From an uncultured Bacteroidales bacterium (GTDB lineage Bacteria; Bacteroidota; Bacteroidia; Bacteroidales; P3), in contig CAJOEN010000010.1 in assembly GCA_905233475.1 (NCBI GenBank), positions 1 to 51,661 of the forward strand: a stretch of 51,661 bases of DNA, read 5' to 3'. Numbering within the stretch: the first letter of the stretch is position 1; the number at the start of each line of letters is the position of its first letter. The notes below the pieces were generated by a model. The model ran no database searches. It had not been told where the DNA came from and worked only from the letters and a program-made list of their open reading frames with translations. Below are positions 43,618 through 51,661 of the stretch, in pieces. A program made the translations under genes and the position numbers.

Positions 43618-45456
43618 ATGAAGAGAATACTATTTGCACTGGTTACAGTTTCCGCCATTGTACTGACAAGTTGCGGCGGATTGTCCACAATGAAGAGCAA
43701 AAGCAACACAATCCGCTATCAGGCCACACCCAACCCGATGGAAACCCAGGACGGCAAGGTGCAGGTGAAATTTTCGGGTGCCATACCCGCAAAATATTTC
43801 GACAAGAATGTGGCAGTGTTCATACAGCCCGTGCTCAACTGGGAAGGCGGCCGCATACCCCTCACTCCCATGCAGTTGAAAGGCGAGAACGTCGGCGGTG
43901 AAGGCACAACCATAAGCTACAACAACGGCGGCAGATTCACCTATTACGACAATGTGGTGTTCCGCGAAGGAATGGAATTGGCAACGGTGACCCTTGTGCC
44001 CGTAGGCTACAATTGCCAAACCACCGACGACGGCGTGCAGTTTGCTTCCGATGTTATTAAAAACCTGAAAGGTGTTGCATTTGATTCGGTAATACTTTCC
44101 GACGGCATATCCAACATCTCCGCAATGGTTTCGCTACAGGGCAACATCGCCATAGCCCCCAATAATTACGACAAGCACCGTGGAACAACAGTGTCTGCCG
44201 ACATCTACTATCCGGTAGGACAATCGACACTCAATTGGAATTTCCCCGTAAACCAGCGCTACAACGCACAGCACAACTTCAACAACCTTAAAGAAGTTAT
44301 GCTCCGCGACGGACTGCCCAAGCAGATAAACATAACCGGATGGGCATCGCCCGAAGGCGAGGAAACGAGGAATGTGGGTGTTTCCAAAAACAGAGCCGAA
44401 AGCGCCATTAACATGATAAACAACATGCTTGATGAAGTTATGCGCCAGATGGCCGAACGCGCCAACGTTAAAGCCGAAGACTACGAATATTACAAATACA
44501 AAAACCTCAAGGAAGTGGTGATTACCTCCACAGCCGCCGGCGAGGACTGGACACATTTCGTTACCATGGTGGAAAACTCCAGTATAGAAGAGCGCAACGC
44601 CATCATCAATGTGGTGGAAACCCAGCGCAACCTCATCAAGAGGGAACAGATGATACGTAATATGTCATTGGTTTACCGCGAGTTGGAACGCGATATTTTC
44701 CCCGACCTGCGTCGTAGCCAGATTGCCCTATATTATCCCGAGGCTCGCAAAACCGACAAAGAATTGGCAAAAACTGCTACCCTTACACCCAACAAACTTA
44801 CTTTCGACGAACTTATGTACGCCGCTTATATAAACTACAGCTACCCCACCAAACTGAAATACTACAAATGGGCTACCGAAAACCACAGTTCCGAATGGGC
44901 TGCATGGAACAACTCCGGAGCCATATCCTACTACCTCGGCGACTACAGCGAGACAGAACGCTACCTAAATGTTGCTAAAGAAATGAACCCCAACAACCCC
45001 TGCGTGCTTAACAACCTCGGTCTGCTGATGGTTGCACAAGGCGACTACAGCAACGCCAAATATTATTTCGACGAGGCCATACAGGAAGGCAGCAAGGAAG
45101 CCGAAGAAAACCTCATACTCCTCAACCTCAAACGCGGCAACTACGAAGAAGCCCTCGAGATGATGCGCAAACAGACCTGCACCTACAACCTCGCCTACTG
45201 CCAGCTGATGACCGGCAACAACGGCAACGCCATCAAAACCCTCGACTGCTGTCTCGACCAAGACGCACAGGTTTATTACCTGCGTGCCATCTGCTACGCC
45301 CGTTTGGACGATGCCACAGGTATTTATGAAAACATAAAACAGGCCTGCATATTAGACCCATCGTACAAAGCCAAGGCAAAGAAAGACATTGAATTTAAGA
45401 AATATTGGGGTACAGTAGAATTCCGCGATGCGCTGAAAGGCATAGAAGAATATTAG
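43618..45456 (+). CDS. Lipoprotein with OmpA-like motif and TPR repeats
   Basis: From ATG 43,618 the protein is 612 aa with lipid Cys at residue 19 (AIVLTSCGG). An Ig-like part (about 25-190) is followed by INITGWASPEGEETRNVGVS KNRAES in the middle (about 245-270), which resembles an OmpA-C motif but lacks the usual Asp after Thr, so peptidoglycan binding is doubtful. The C-terminal third holds TPR-like repeats (WAAWNNSGAISYYLGDYSET, NNLGLLMVAQGDYSNAKYYF). The combination recalls PorE-like type IX accessory proteins, without the full architecture. The start at 43,576 is less likely. Confidence 0.78.
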   Translation: MKRILFALVTVSAIVLTSCGGLSTMKSKSNTIRYQATPNPMETQDGKVQVKFSGAIPAKYFDKNVAVFIQPVLNWEGGRIPLTPMQLKGENVGGEGTTISYNNGGRFTYYDNVVFREGMELATVTLVPVGYNCQTTDDGVQFASDVIKNLKGVAFDSVILSDGISNISAMVSLQGNIAIAPNNYDKHRGTTVSADIYYPVGQSTLNWNFPVNQRYNAQHNFNNLKEVMLRDGLPKQINITGWASPEGEETRNVGVSKNRAESAINMINNMLDEVMRQMAERANVKAEDYEYYKYKNLKEVVITSTAAGEDWTHFVTMVENSSIEERNAIINVVETQRNLIKREQMIRNMSLVYRELERDIFPDLRRSQIALYYPEARKTDKELAKTATLTPNKLTFDELMYAAYINYSYPTKLKYYKWATENHSSEWAAWNNSGAISYYLGDYSETERYLNVAKEMNPNNPCVLNNLGLLMVAQGDYSNAKYYFDEAIQEGSKEAEENLILLNLKRGNYEEALEMMRKQTCTYNLAYCQLMTGNNGNAIKTLDCCLDQDAQVYYLRAICYARLDDATGIYENIKQACILDPSYKAKAKKDIEFKKYWGTVEFRDALKGIEEY

Positions 45457-45477
45457 AATATAACAACAAAAACGAAA

Positions 45478-45518
45478 AAGAATCTAAAACAGTGTATCTG
45501 CTTTAGGTTCTTTTTTTT
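45478..45518 (+). terminator. Terminator of the TPR lipoprotein gene
   Basis: AAGAATCTAAA pairs with TTTAGGTTCTT (one G-U pair) around a 13-nt loop and runs into a further six T. It lies 21 bp after the stop. Confidence 0.8.
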
Positions 45519-45536
45519 ACAAAAATATTTGACTTT

Positions 45537-46289
45537 ATGATAAAAAAACAGATTCCCAACATTATAACCCTCTCCAACCTTGCGTGCGGAACGATAGCCA
45601 TAATGAGTGCCGCCCTCGGCGACCTTATCACCGCCGCAGTGTTTGTGATTTTGGGTGCCATTTTCGACTTTTTCGACGGCATGACGGCCCGTCTGCTGCA
45701 TGTGCAGTCGCCTATGGGCAAGGAGCTCGACTCGCTGTCCGACGTGGTTACTTTCGGCGTGGCACCCGGATTCATCGCCTTTTCCATGCTCACCAATGTA
45801 GCCCGCGGCTTTTTCTGGTGGCTGCCGTTCATTGCCATACTGATACCCGTTTTTTCGTCGTACCGTCTGGCAAAATTCAACCTCGACGAACGTCAGACAA
45901 GCTCGTTCATAGGTCTGCCCACTCCCGCCAACGCGCTGATATGGCTTTCGTTGGGGGCAATGTCCCAGCTGAAAATGACCAGCTGGATGTGGTCGTTCTG
46001 CGGATGGAATGCCTACGACCTTCTGAGCGGGGTACTCGAAAGTCCGTGGTTCCTCACCGTGCTTTTGCTGCTGCTGTGCGTGGCCCTCGTTTCGGAACTG
46101 CCGTTGTTCTCGCTCAAATTCCACAATCTTAGCTGGACCGACAACAAAGTGCGTTTCATTTTCCTTATCATCTCCTTTGTGATGATACTTATAACGGGCA
46201 TTCTGGCAATACCTTTCGTAATGATTCTTTACATAGTGCTTTCGATATTCTTCCCTCCCACAAAACAAAACATCTCCGACCATGATTGA
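45537..46289 (+). CDS. pssA: CDP-diacylglycerol-serine O-phosphatidyltransferase
   Basis: PssA makes phosphatidylserine, the precursor of phosphatidylethanolamine, in the inner membrane. The 250-aa protein has about eight membrane segments and the CDP-alcohol phosphotransferase motif DGMTARLLHVQSPMGKELDS followed by LSDVV (D-G-x2-A-R-x8-G-x3-D-x3-D). The opening IKKQIPNIITLSNLACGTIA matches the family. It overlaps the M20 gene by 8 bp. Confidence 0.95.
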   Translation: MIKKQIPNIITLSNLACGTIAIMSAALGDLITAAVFVILGAIFDFFDGMTARLLHVQSPMGKELDSLSDVVTFGVAPGFIAFSMLTNVARGFFWWLPFIAILIPVFSSYRLAKFNLDERQTSSFIGLPTPANALIWLSLGAMSQLKMTSWMWSFCGWNAYDLLSGVLESPWFLTVLLLLLCVALVSELPLFSLKFHNLSWTDNKVRFIFLIISFVMILITGILAIPFVMILYIVLSIFFPPTKQNISDHD

Positions 46290-47481
46290 AAAAATTAAAC
46301 AGCTTGCAAGCGACAATTTCGAAGACATAGTGGCTGTGCGCCGCCATCTGCACCAGTATCCCGAGCTTTCGCAGGAGGAGTTCAAAACCATGGCCTTTGT
46401 TGCCGAAAGGCTCCGCGACTACGGTCTAAATCCCGTTACCGGAGTGGGCAAGACGGGCGTGGTGGCCCTTATCGAAGGCCGCAACCCCTCGTCGTACTGC
46501 ATAGCCCTGCGCGCCGACTACGACGCCCTGCCCCTCGAAGAGTGTACGGGACTGCCTTTTGCTTCTGAGAACAAGGGAGTTATGCATGCCTGCGGACACG
46601 ATATGCACACCTCGTCGCTGCTGGGGGCGGCTAAAATTCTGTCGCAGCTCAAGGACAGTTTCGAAGGCACGGTAATGCTTATTTTCCAGCCCTCGGAGGA
46701 GAAATACCCAGGCGGCGCGTTTATGATGTTGCAGGACGGCATTTTCGACAAGATAAAGCCCAGCGAGATATACTCGTTCCACTGTCTGCCCGAGATGGAC
46801 TGCGGCAAGATAGGCATGCGCAAAGGCAAATACATGGCTTCCACCGACGAGCTGTACCTAACGGTGAAAGGTCGCGGAGGACACGGCGGCACGCCCAACC
46901 TCGACATCGACCCAATTGTGATAGCATCGCACATCATTGTGGCAATGCAGCAGATAGTGAGCCGCAACGCCAATCCCATAATGCCCACCATACTGTCGTT
47001 TGGCAAGATGATAGGCAACGGCCGCACCAATATCATCCCCGACGAGGTGAAGATAGAAGGCACCATACGCACTTTCGACGAGGAGTGGCGCCTCGACGCA
47101 CACCGCCGCATAACCCGCATAGCGCAAGGCGTGGCCGAGAGCATGGGCGGCAGCTGCGACGTGTTCATCGATTTCGGATACCCTTACGTCTTCAACGACG
47201 ACGACTGCACACAACGCACCCACGACAACGGCGTGGAATACTTTGGCAGCGAAAATGTGGAATGGCTCGACATGCGTATGACCGCCGAGGATTTCGCCTT
47301 CTTCGCACAAAAAGTGCCTGCCTGCTACTACCGCATAGGAGTGCATATCCCCGGCACACCCATCACCAACCTGCACCGTCCCAACCTTATGATCGACGAA
47401 AAGTCGATAGAGTACGCCATGGGATTTATCGCATACAACGCACTTAAAGCATTGAAAACCAAATCAAAATTATCAAAATAA
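46282..47481 (+). CDS. M20-family amidohydrolase (N-acyl-amino-acid type)
   Basis: The 399-aa cytosolic metallopeptidase opens with VAVRRHLHQYPELSQEEF, typical of the HipO/aminoacylase branch. Metal and catalytic motifs are GVMHACGHDMHTSSLLGAA (Cys-Gly-His-Asp-x-His) and LIFQPSEEKYPGGAFMM (Glu-Glu). The dimer/lid domain (about residues 185-300) is complete. It releases an amino acid from an N-acyl derivative; the acyl group is unknown. Overlaps pssA by 8 bp and the next gene by 1 bp. Confidence 0.93.
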   Translation: MIEKIKQLASDNFEDIVAVRRHLHQYPELSQEEFKTMAFVAERLRDYGLNPVTGVGKTGVVALIEGRNPSSYCIALRADYDALPLEECTGLPFASENKGVMHACGHDMHTSSLLGAAKILSQLKDSFEGTVMLIFQPSEEKYPGGAFMMLQDGIFDKIKPSEIYSFHCLPEMDCGKIGMRKGKYMASTDELYLTVKGRGGHGGTPNLDIDPIVIASHIIVAMQQIVSRNANPIMPTILSFGKMIGNGRTNIIPDEVKIEGTIRTFDEEWRLDAHRRITRIAQGVAESMGGSCDVFIDFGYPYVFNDDDCTQRTHDNGVEYFGSENVEWLDMRMTAEDFAFFAQKVPACYYRIGVHIPGTPITNLHRPNLMIDEKSIEYAMGFIAYNALKALKTKSKLSK

Positions 47482-48731
47482 TGAAAAAGACATTTTTATC
47501 CCTTTTGCTTTTGGCCGCCTGCCAATTAACTGTAGCCCAGACACATATCAACGCTTTGTTTGTGGGTAACAGCTACACGCATGTAAACGACCTGCCGTCG
47601 TTGATACAGCAGATGGCCGCTTCGGGCGGCGACACCCTTACACACCAGTCGAACACACCCGGTGGCTGCACTTTTATACAGCATTGCACCAACACTTCGA
47701 TGACACTTATCTGTCAGGGCGGATGGGATTTTGTGGTGTTGCAGGAGCAGAGCCAGTACCCCTCGTTTCCCGACAACCAGGTGCAAAACGAGGTTTTCCC
47801 CTACGCCAAACGGCTGGTGGATTCCATTTACGCCAACAATCCTTGCGCCGAACCTTTGTTTTATATGACATGGGGACGAAAATACGGCGATACGCTAAAC
47901 TCACCATATTTTCCGCCGTTAGGCACCTACAACGGCATGGACAGCCTGCTGTATCTGCGCTATATGACGATGAAAGAGGACAACGATGCCTCCGTTTCGC
48001 CCGTGGGAAGGGTATGGCACTACATTCGCGACAACTATCCAAGCTTGGAACTGTATCAGTCCGACGAAAGCCACCCCTCGCTAATAGGCTCGTTTGCAGC
48101 GGCTTGCAGTTTTTACGCAGTGATGTTCCGCAAGGACCCCACAACGGTAAGCTACAGCTCCACCCTCGACTCCGCCACTGCCGCAATAGTGAAACAAGTG
48201 GCAAAAACCGTTGTTTACGACAGCTTGGATAAGTGGCTGAGACCAAGACCGATAGCCGACTTTGCATTTGCCGATGCCGCAAGCGGTGTGTCGTTTACAA
48301 ACAACTCGCAAAAGGCCGATTCGTACCTTTGGGATTTTGCCGACGGCACCACCGACACCGCCGCCAACCCCATACATCGTTTCCCCATGCAGGGCACTTT
48401 CAACGTGAAACTTATAGCCATGCGCCACTGCAACGTTACCGATACCATCACACAAGCCGTTACTGCTATGGCCGGTGCAGGCATGGACGAGATTTTCGGT
48501 GAAACAATAAGTCTTTACCCCAATCCTGCCACTAACTATCTTAGAATAAGCGGCTTGTACAACGCCACACGAATTGCCGTACTTTCCGCCGACGGAAAAA
48601 AAGTGTTGGAAACGAACATTTCGGGCAACACACAACAAATTGATACCAAGAGTTTTGCGCAAGGAATCTACATTGTGGAGATAAGCAACGGACAGGGCTT
48701 GGTAGCACGTAAAAAGTTTATAAAGAAATAG
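47481..48731 (+). CDS. Secreted SGNH-like esterase with PKD-like and type IX sorting domains
   Basis: The 416-aa protein has a signal peptide (ends about residue 20, LTVAQ), then an SGNH-type domain: LFVGNSYTHVNDLP with Ser31 as probable nucleophile, FVVLQEQSQYP, and SDESHPSLIGS as the Asp/His block. A PKD-like beta domain (about 255-330, DSYLWDFADGTTDTAANPIH) and a type A sorting domain (SLYPNPATNYLRISGLYNAT to GLVARKKFIKK) follow. It probably deacylates a polysaccharide or glycopeptide outside the cell. ATG overlaps the M20 stop. Confidence 0.85.
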   Translation: MKKTFLSLLLLAACQLTVAQTHINALFVGNSYTHVNDLPSLIQQMAASGGDTLTHQSNTPGGCTFIQHCTNTSMTLICQGGWDFVVLQEQSQYPSFPDNQVQNEVFPYAKRLVDSIYANNPCAEPLFYMTWGRKYGDTLNSPYFPPLGTYNGMDSLLYLRYMTMKEDNDASVSPVGRVWHYIRDNYPSLELYQSDESHPSLIGSFAAACSFYAVMFRKDPTTVSYSSTLDSATAAIVKQVAKTVVYDSLDKWLRPRPIADFAFADAASGVSFTNNSQKADSYLWDFADGTTDTAANPIHRFPMQGTFNVKLIAMRHCNVTDTITQAVTAMAGAGMDEIFGETISLYPNPATNYLRISGLYNATRIAVLSADGKKVLETNISGNTQQIDTKSFAQGIYIVEISNGQGLVARKKFIKK

Positions 48732-48733
48732 TT

Positions 48734-50242
48734 ATGACAAAAAAAGGATTTTTGGCATTTGCCCTTGTCTTTGCGTTCTCGGCACAGCTGCTGTTTTCGC
48801 AAAGCGTTTACGACAGCAAGGAACTGGAAAAACATTTGTCGTACCTCGCCTCCGACGAGCTTGGCGGACGCTATCCCGAAACCGAGGGCAGCCTGAAGGC
48901 ATCGGAGTACCTTCGCGACATATATGCTAAACTCGGACTTAAACTGCTTTGCGACAGCGGTTTCCAGCATTTTCAGTTTATCACGGGCTGGACTTCCGGC
49001 GACTCCAACGAAGCAGTGTTCAACGGACGTAAGTTGCAGATAGAGAAGGACTATGTGCCTATGGACTATTTCCAGACACGTCTTGCCTCGCTCGATGCCG
49101 AGGTGGTTTTGATTGAAGGTTATATTGACCAAAACGTTTGTACTAAGTTGGAAGAGCATATTAAAAACCGATGGGTGATTTTAGACAAGCGTTATGATTA
49201 TGATAAATCTCTCAGCCGTCAGCAGAGCGTTGTAATGCTAATGAGGGCAGGGGCTGCCGGTGTGCTGATAGTAGCCGACACTCTGCGGCCTGAGATAGAC
49301 AATGTGTATAATATTCCTGTACATAAAACAACCAATATGGGTCCTGTGGTCTGTATCAGCCGAAGCCTTGCCGACTCTTTGGAGGAGTCCTTTAAAAATA
49401 GAGATACTATCGTTGGTAATATGTATATAAATAGAGGTCCTGTATATATTGGAGAAGCTTACACAGACTCCTCTTACGCTTTTATAGCATCTTTGCACAA
49501 AACCATCAGCATTACCACACATTTTACTCCCATCTACACCAACGCCAAAAACGTGGTAGCATACCTCGAAGGCTCCGACCCGGTGCTGAAAAACGAGATA
49601 ATTGTAGTGGGCGGACACTACGACCATCTTGGCACCAAAACGCGCATCAGCCGCAAGACAGGGGAGCCCGTAACGCGTATCTACAACGGCGCCGACGACA
49701 ACGGCTCGGGCTCGGTGGGAGTGCTGGAGCTGGCACAGAAATACGCCCGCTCCGAAAACCGTCCCAAACGCTCGGTGATTTTCGTGAATTTCGACGCCGA
49801 GGAACTCGGACTGATAGGCTCCTCGCACTTTTTCGACGACACCAACGCCATAAATCCGCGCAACGTAAAGGCAATGATAAACCTCGACATGATTGGCCGC
49901 TACACCGACGAAAAAGGACTTAGCATTATAGGCACCAACACCTCGAAAGAGATGAAAGAGATGCAGAAACTCATCAAAAAATCGAACAAAGCACTGAAAA
50001 CCATGGATTTCCCGCAAAACACCTTCCTGTTTTTCGGCTCCGACCACGTAAATTTCTACAAACACAACATTCCGGTGATGTTTTTCAGCACCAACCTGCA
50101 CCCCGACTACCATAAACCCACCGACACCCCCGAAAAGATTAACTATCAGGCTATGAGCGACATACTACAGATTGCCGACAAACTGCTCGACAACCTTGCC
50201 AACCGCAAACGCAACCTCACTTTCAAGGAGTTGGAGTTTTGA
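48734..50242 (+). CDS. Secreted M28-family zinc aminopeptidase
   Basis: The 502-aa protein has a signal peptide (ends about residue 22, LLFSQ), a PA domain insert (about 150-235) and an M28 peptidase domain. Zinc ligands and catalytic residues are visible: His295 in VVGGHYDHLG, Asp321/Asp322 in NGADDNGSGS, Glu356/Glu357 in FDAEELGLIGS, Asp in INLDMIGRY, and the late His in PDYHKPTDTPEKI. No type IX sorting domain is present, so it is likely periplasmic or membrane-attached. It starts 2 bp after the esterase gene. Confidence 0.93.
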   Translation: MTKKGFLAFALVFAFSAQLLFSQSVYDSKELEKHLSYLASDELGGRYPETEGSLKASEYLRDIYAKLGLKLLCDSGFQHFQFITGWTSGDSNEAVFNGRKLQIEKDYVPMDYFQTRLASLDAEVVLIEGYIDQNVCTKLEEHIKNRWVILDKRYDYDKSLSRQQSVVMLMRAGAAGVLIVADTLRPEIDNVYNIPVHKTTNMGPVVCISRSLADSLEESFKNRDTIVGNMYINRGPVYIGEAYTDSSYAFIASLHKTISITTHFTPIYTNAKNVVAYLEGSDPVLKNEIIVVGGHYDHLGTKTRISRKTGEPVTRIYNGADDNGSGSVGVLELAQKYARSENRPKRSVIFVNFDAEELGLIGSSHFFDDTNAINPRNVKAMINLDMIGRYTDEKGLSIIGTNTSKEMKEMQKLIKKSNKALKTMDFPQNTFLFFGSDHVNFYKHNIPVMFFSTNLHPDYHKPTDTPEKINYQAMSDILQIADKLLDNLANRKRNLTFKELEF

Positions 50243-50258
50243 ACAACAGAGCAACAAA

Positions 50259-50960
50259 ATGAAAAATTGTTTTTTTTGCTGCTGCATTTTTTGTCTATTA
50301 TTGACAACAACTTGCTCTACCACTTCAAAAAAGGAAGAAGCACAAGTTTATTATTATGAAATGTACACCGAGATGGATTCAATTCCATCATCATATCAAA
50401 TAATTAAAATTATAGATAGTAATTGCATTAGGAAACAATTTACTTTTTATTATTTTGTTACTACCGGAGTAATGGTTTGTTATCCTATAGAATATTACAA
50501 GATATTGGGGGACGACATTTTTAAATTAAGTAATATTAAAGATAACGGAGTTTTGTACTTATCAACAAAACATAAAGATTCATGCATAACATATAGCACC
50601 GGGAATGTAATAATGGACGTAGTGCTTGCCGAAACACATTGTTTTCAAGGGAAAAAAAGCATAATAGTGAACAACAATGAATTTAAAACAGCTTATGAAT
50701 TTTACAAGACTTATGGCAAGGGATTGGACAATGTTATGTGTAGAGTTTATTATGACACATCTCTTATTCCTATAAAAGAAGAATGGATTTCGGGTGGTTA
50801 TACTCCGATCGATTCAATCCGTAGAACCAATGGTATCCCTTATGAATACATATCGCGTTTAAAATGTATTAATTACAGAAAATACACATTTTATATTCGG
50901 GATTCTTTGAAAACACAACAAAAATATTTCAACGTTAAAACCATTTTATCATGTTATTAA
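50259..50960 (+). CDS. AT-rich lipoprotein of unknown function
   Basis: From ATG 50,259 the protein is 233 aa with a Cys-rich lipoprotein signal (lipid Cys at residue 19, LLTTTCSTT). No family is recognised. The base composition is far more AT-rich than the M28 gene 16 bp upstream, which points to a separate origin. The next gene overlaps its end by 10 bp. Confidence 0.65.
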   Translation: MKNCFFCCCIFCLLLTTTCSTTSKKEEAQVYYYEMYTEMDSIPSSYQIIKIIDSNCIRKQFTFYYFVTTGVMVCYPIEYYKILGDDIFKLSNIKDNGVLYLSTKHKDSCITYSTGNVIMDVVLAETHCFQGKKSIIVNNNEFKTAYEFYKTYGKGLDNVMCRVYYDTSLIPIKEEWISGGYTPIDSIRRTNGIPYEYISRLKCINYRKYTFYIRDSLKTQQKYFNVKTILSCY

Positions 50961-51544
50961 TCAAAAGATTTAATTATTATATTGTTGTTTTACTTTTTTT
51001 TACCCAATTGGGATGCAGTTCGCACCAAAACATTAATAATCAAGACTATCAAGATTCTATAATATATGACGAAGATTTTGGTTTTTGTGGATATATATCA
51101 TGTGTAGATAACCATAATGTTGTGCAATACAAATTGCCTTGCCACAAAGATTTTCCGAATCAGAATAAATATGATTCGATATTGATAGAAATAATGGGAT
51201 ATGCAGATTGGAAAATATCTAATGATCGAATTCTTTTCCTACAAAAGGCTCCAGGACATACGAATATAAATATGTTTTGCTATAAAGGAAACGAATGGGA
51301 CACAGTATTCACTTATTATGATTTGGATGATGTACAAGACATCATCGTCAAACATAGTTTAGATACCATATATGAAATGGCTTATCCTTATATGAAGCAA
51401 GGAGTATTCTACTTATACTCCTGTCGATATGATCATGAAAAATTATCTTTAAACAATCTTGAAGACTTATATTCATCTTATAATTATAGAGAGCCGGGAA
51501 TAGCAAAAACAGAGTATCAATATAAAATACGATTAACGCAGTGA
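50951..51544 (+). CDS. Second AT-rich lipoprotein of unknown function
   Basis: The 197-aa protein has a lipoprotein signal with Cys at residue 22 (FFTQLGCSS). Its ATG lies inside the 3' end of the preceding gene (10-bp overlap), consistent with translational coupling. No family is recognised; it is as AT-rich as its partner. The probable insertion sequence begins 17 bp after its stop. Confidence 0.65.
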   Translation: MLLIKRFNYYIVVLLFFTQLGCSSHQNINNQDYQDSIIYDEDFGFCGYISCVDNHNVVQYKLPCHKDFPNQNKYDSILIEIMGYADWKISNDRILFLQKAPGHTNINMFCYKGNEWDTVFTYYDLDDVQDIIVKHSLDTIYEMAYPYMKQGVFYLYSCRYDHEKLSLNNLEDLYSSYNYREPGIAKTEYQYKIRLTQ

Positions 51545-51560
51545 AGTCCTTTCCCGTTGC

Positions 51561-51661
51561 ACCCTAAATTCCAGTTACAAGTGCAACACTAGGTAGAAAA
51601 AAAGAGCACCAAATATTTGGTACTCTCAGGTAAAATGACTACTTTTGTGTTGCCTTATGAA
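51561..51661 (+). mobile_element. Left end of a probable insertion sequence, cut by the window edge
   Basis: The first 27 bases repeat the solo end at 29,698-29,724 exactly. Next comes an imperfect palindrome (GAGCACC to GGTACTC, 51,604-51,625), a full promoter (51,616-51,647) and an ATG at 51,658. The layout suits an IS whose transposase reads rightwards out of the window. The terminal bases recall Bacteroidetes IS30-family ends, but without the transposase the family is a guess. Confidence 0.55.
51616..51647 (+). promoter_or_regulatory. Promoter of the probable transposase
   Basis: TTTG (51,616-51,619), 20 nt, TACTTTTG (51,640-51,647): a perfect Bacteroidetes promoter. The -33 box lies within the palindrome, so hairpin formation or a bound protein could control it. 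Confidence 0.6.

Noticed and set aside
45453-46391. A 312-codon frame on the minus strand
   Set aside because: Antisense to pssA; its translation is low-quality and resembles no family.

Overview
The window reads as chromosome of a Bacteroidota, most likely Bacteroidales, bacterium. Pointers are: repeated promoter motifs of the Bacteroidetes type (TAnnTTTG at -7, often with TTTG or TTG about 20 nt upstream); gliding/type IX secretion genes (gldA-like, gldB-like); three secreted proteins with C-terminal type IX sorting domains; short lipoproteins with Cys directly after the lipobox; and the order DUF6089 - uppS - bamA - ompH - ompH. There are no rRNA genes and no CRISPR array. One tRNA, Gly(CCC), is present.

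Layout. 1-3,400 (minus): amidase -> MCE protein -> gldA-like ATPase operon, preceded at the window edge by an inverted-repeat element. 3,400-6,200: lptD-like outer-membrane gene, divergent from the amidase. 6,200-11,000: accessory zone with two broken Rpn-family nuclease/transposase genes sharing a duplicated promoter region, a small HTH gene plus a decayed copy of its 3' end, a 48-bp tandem repeat, a long perfect hairpin, a DoxX/thioredoxin-like fusion and a tiny lipoprotein. 11,000-26,700 (plus): dense housekeeping run nadC - yihY - thioesterase - RNA methyltransferase - secreted protease - holA - TonB-dependent receptor - DUF4837 - DUF6089 - uppS - bamA - ompH - ompH, ending in a clear terminator. 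26,700-35,500: mixed single genes (Nudix, DUF2079, GNAT-DUF3795 fusion, DUF5131, a T9SS cargo protein, AI-2E-type permease, SagB-type nitroreductase) with repeats and an IS-end relic. 35,500-37,250: two AT-rich genes, a DUF1016/YhcG PD-(D/E)XK nuclease and a small membrane protein, inserted between three copies of a ~62-bp direct repeat. 37,250-41,600 (minus): SUI1-type factor, lipid kinase, LTA-synthase-like sulfatase, gldB-like lipoprotein. 41,700-50,250 (plus): dtd, lipoprotein, tRNA-Gly, TPR lipoprotein, pssA, M20 peptidase, SGNH esterase, M28 peptidase. 50,250-51,661: two AT-rich lipoprotein genes and the left end of what looks like an insertion sequence that runs off the window.

How the genes fit together. 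Much of the window serves the cell envelope: outer-membrane protein assembly (BamA, two Skp/OmpH chaperones), LPS transport (LptD), peptidoglycan cleavage (amidase), undecaprenyl phosphate supply (UppS), phosphatidylserine synthesis (PssA), lipid phosphorylation, and gliding/type IX secretion with its cargo. No complete new system stands out. The best candidates for something undescribed are the repeat-bracketed yhcG cassette at 35.5-37.25 kb, the structure-conserving hairpin repeats at 10.7 and 29.8 kb, and the duplicated, decaying HTH/Rpn cluster at 6.2-10.5 kb.
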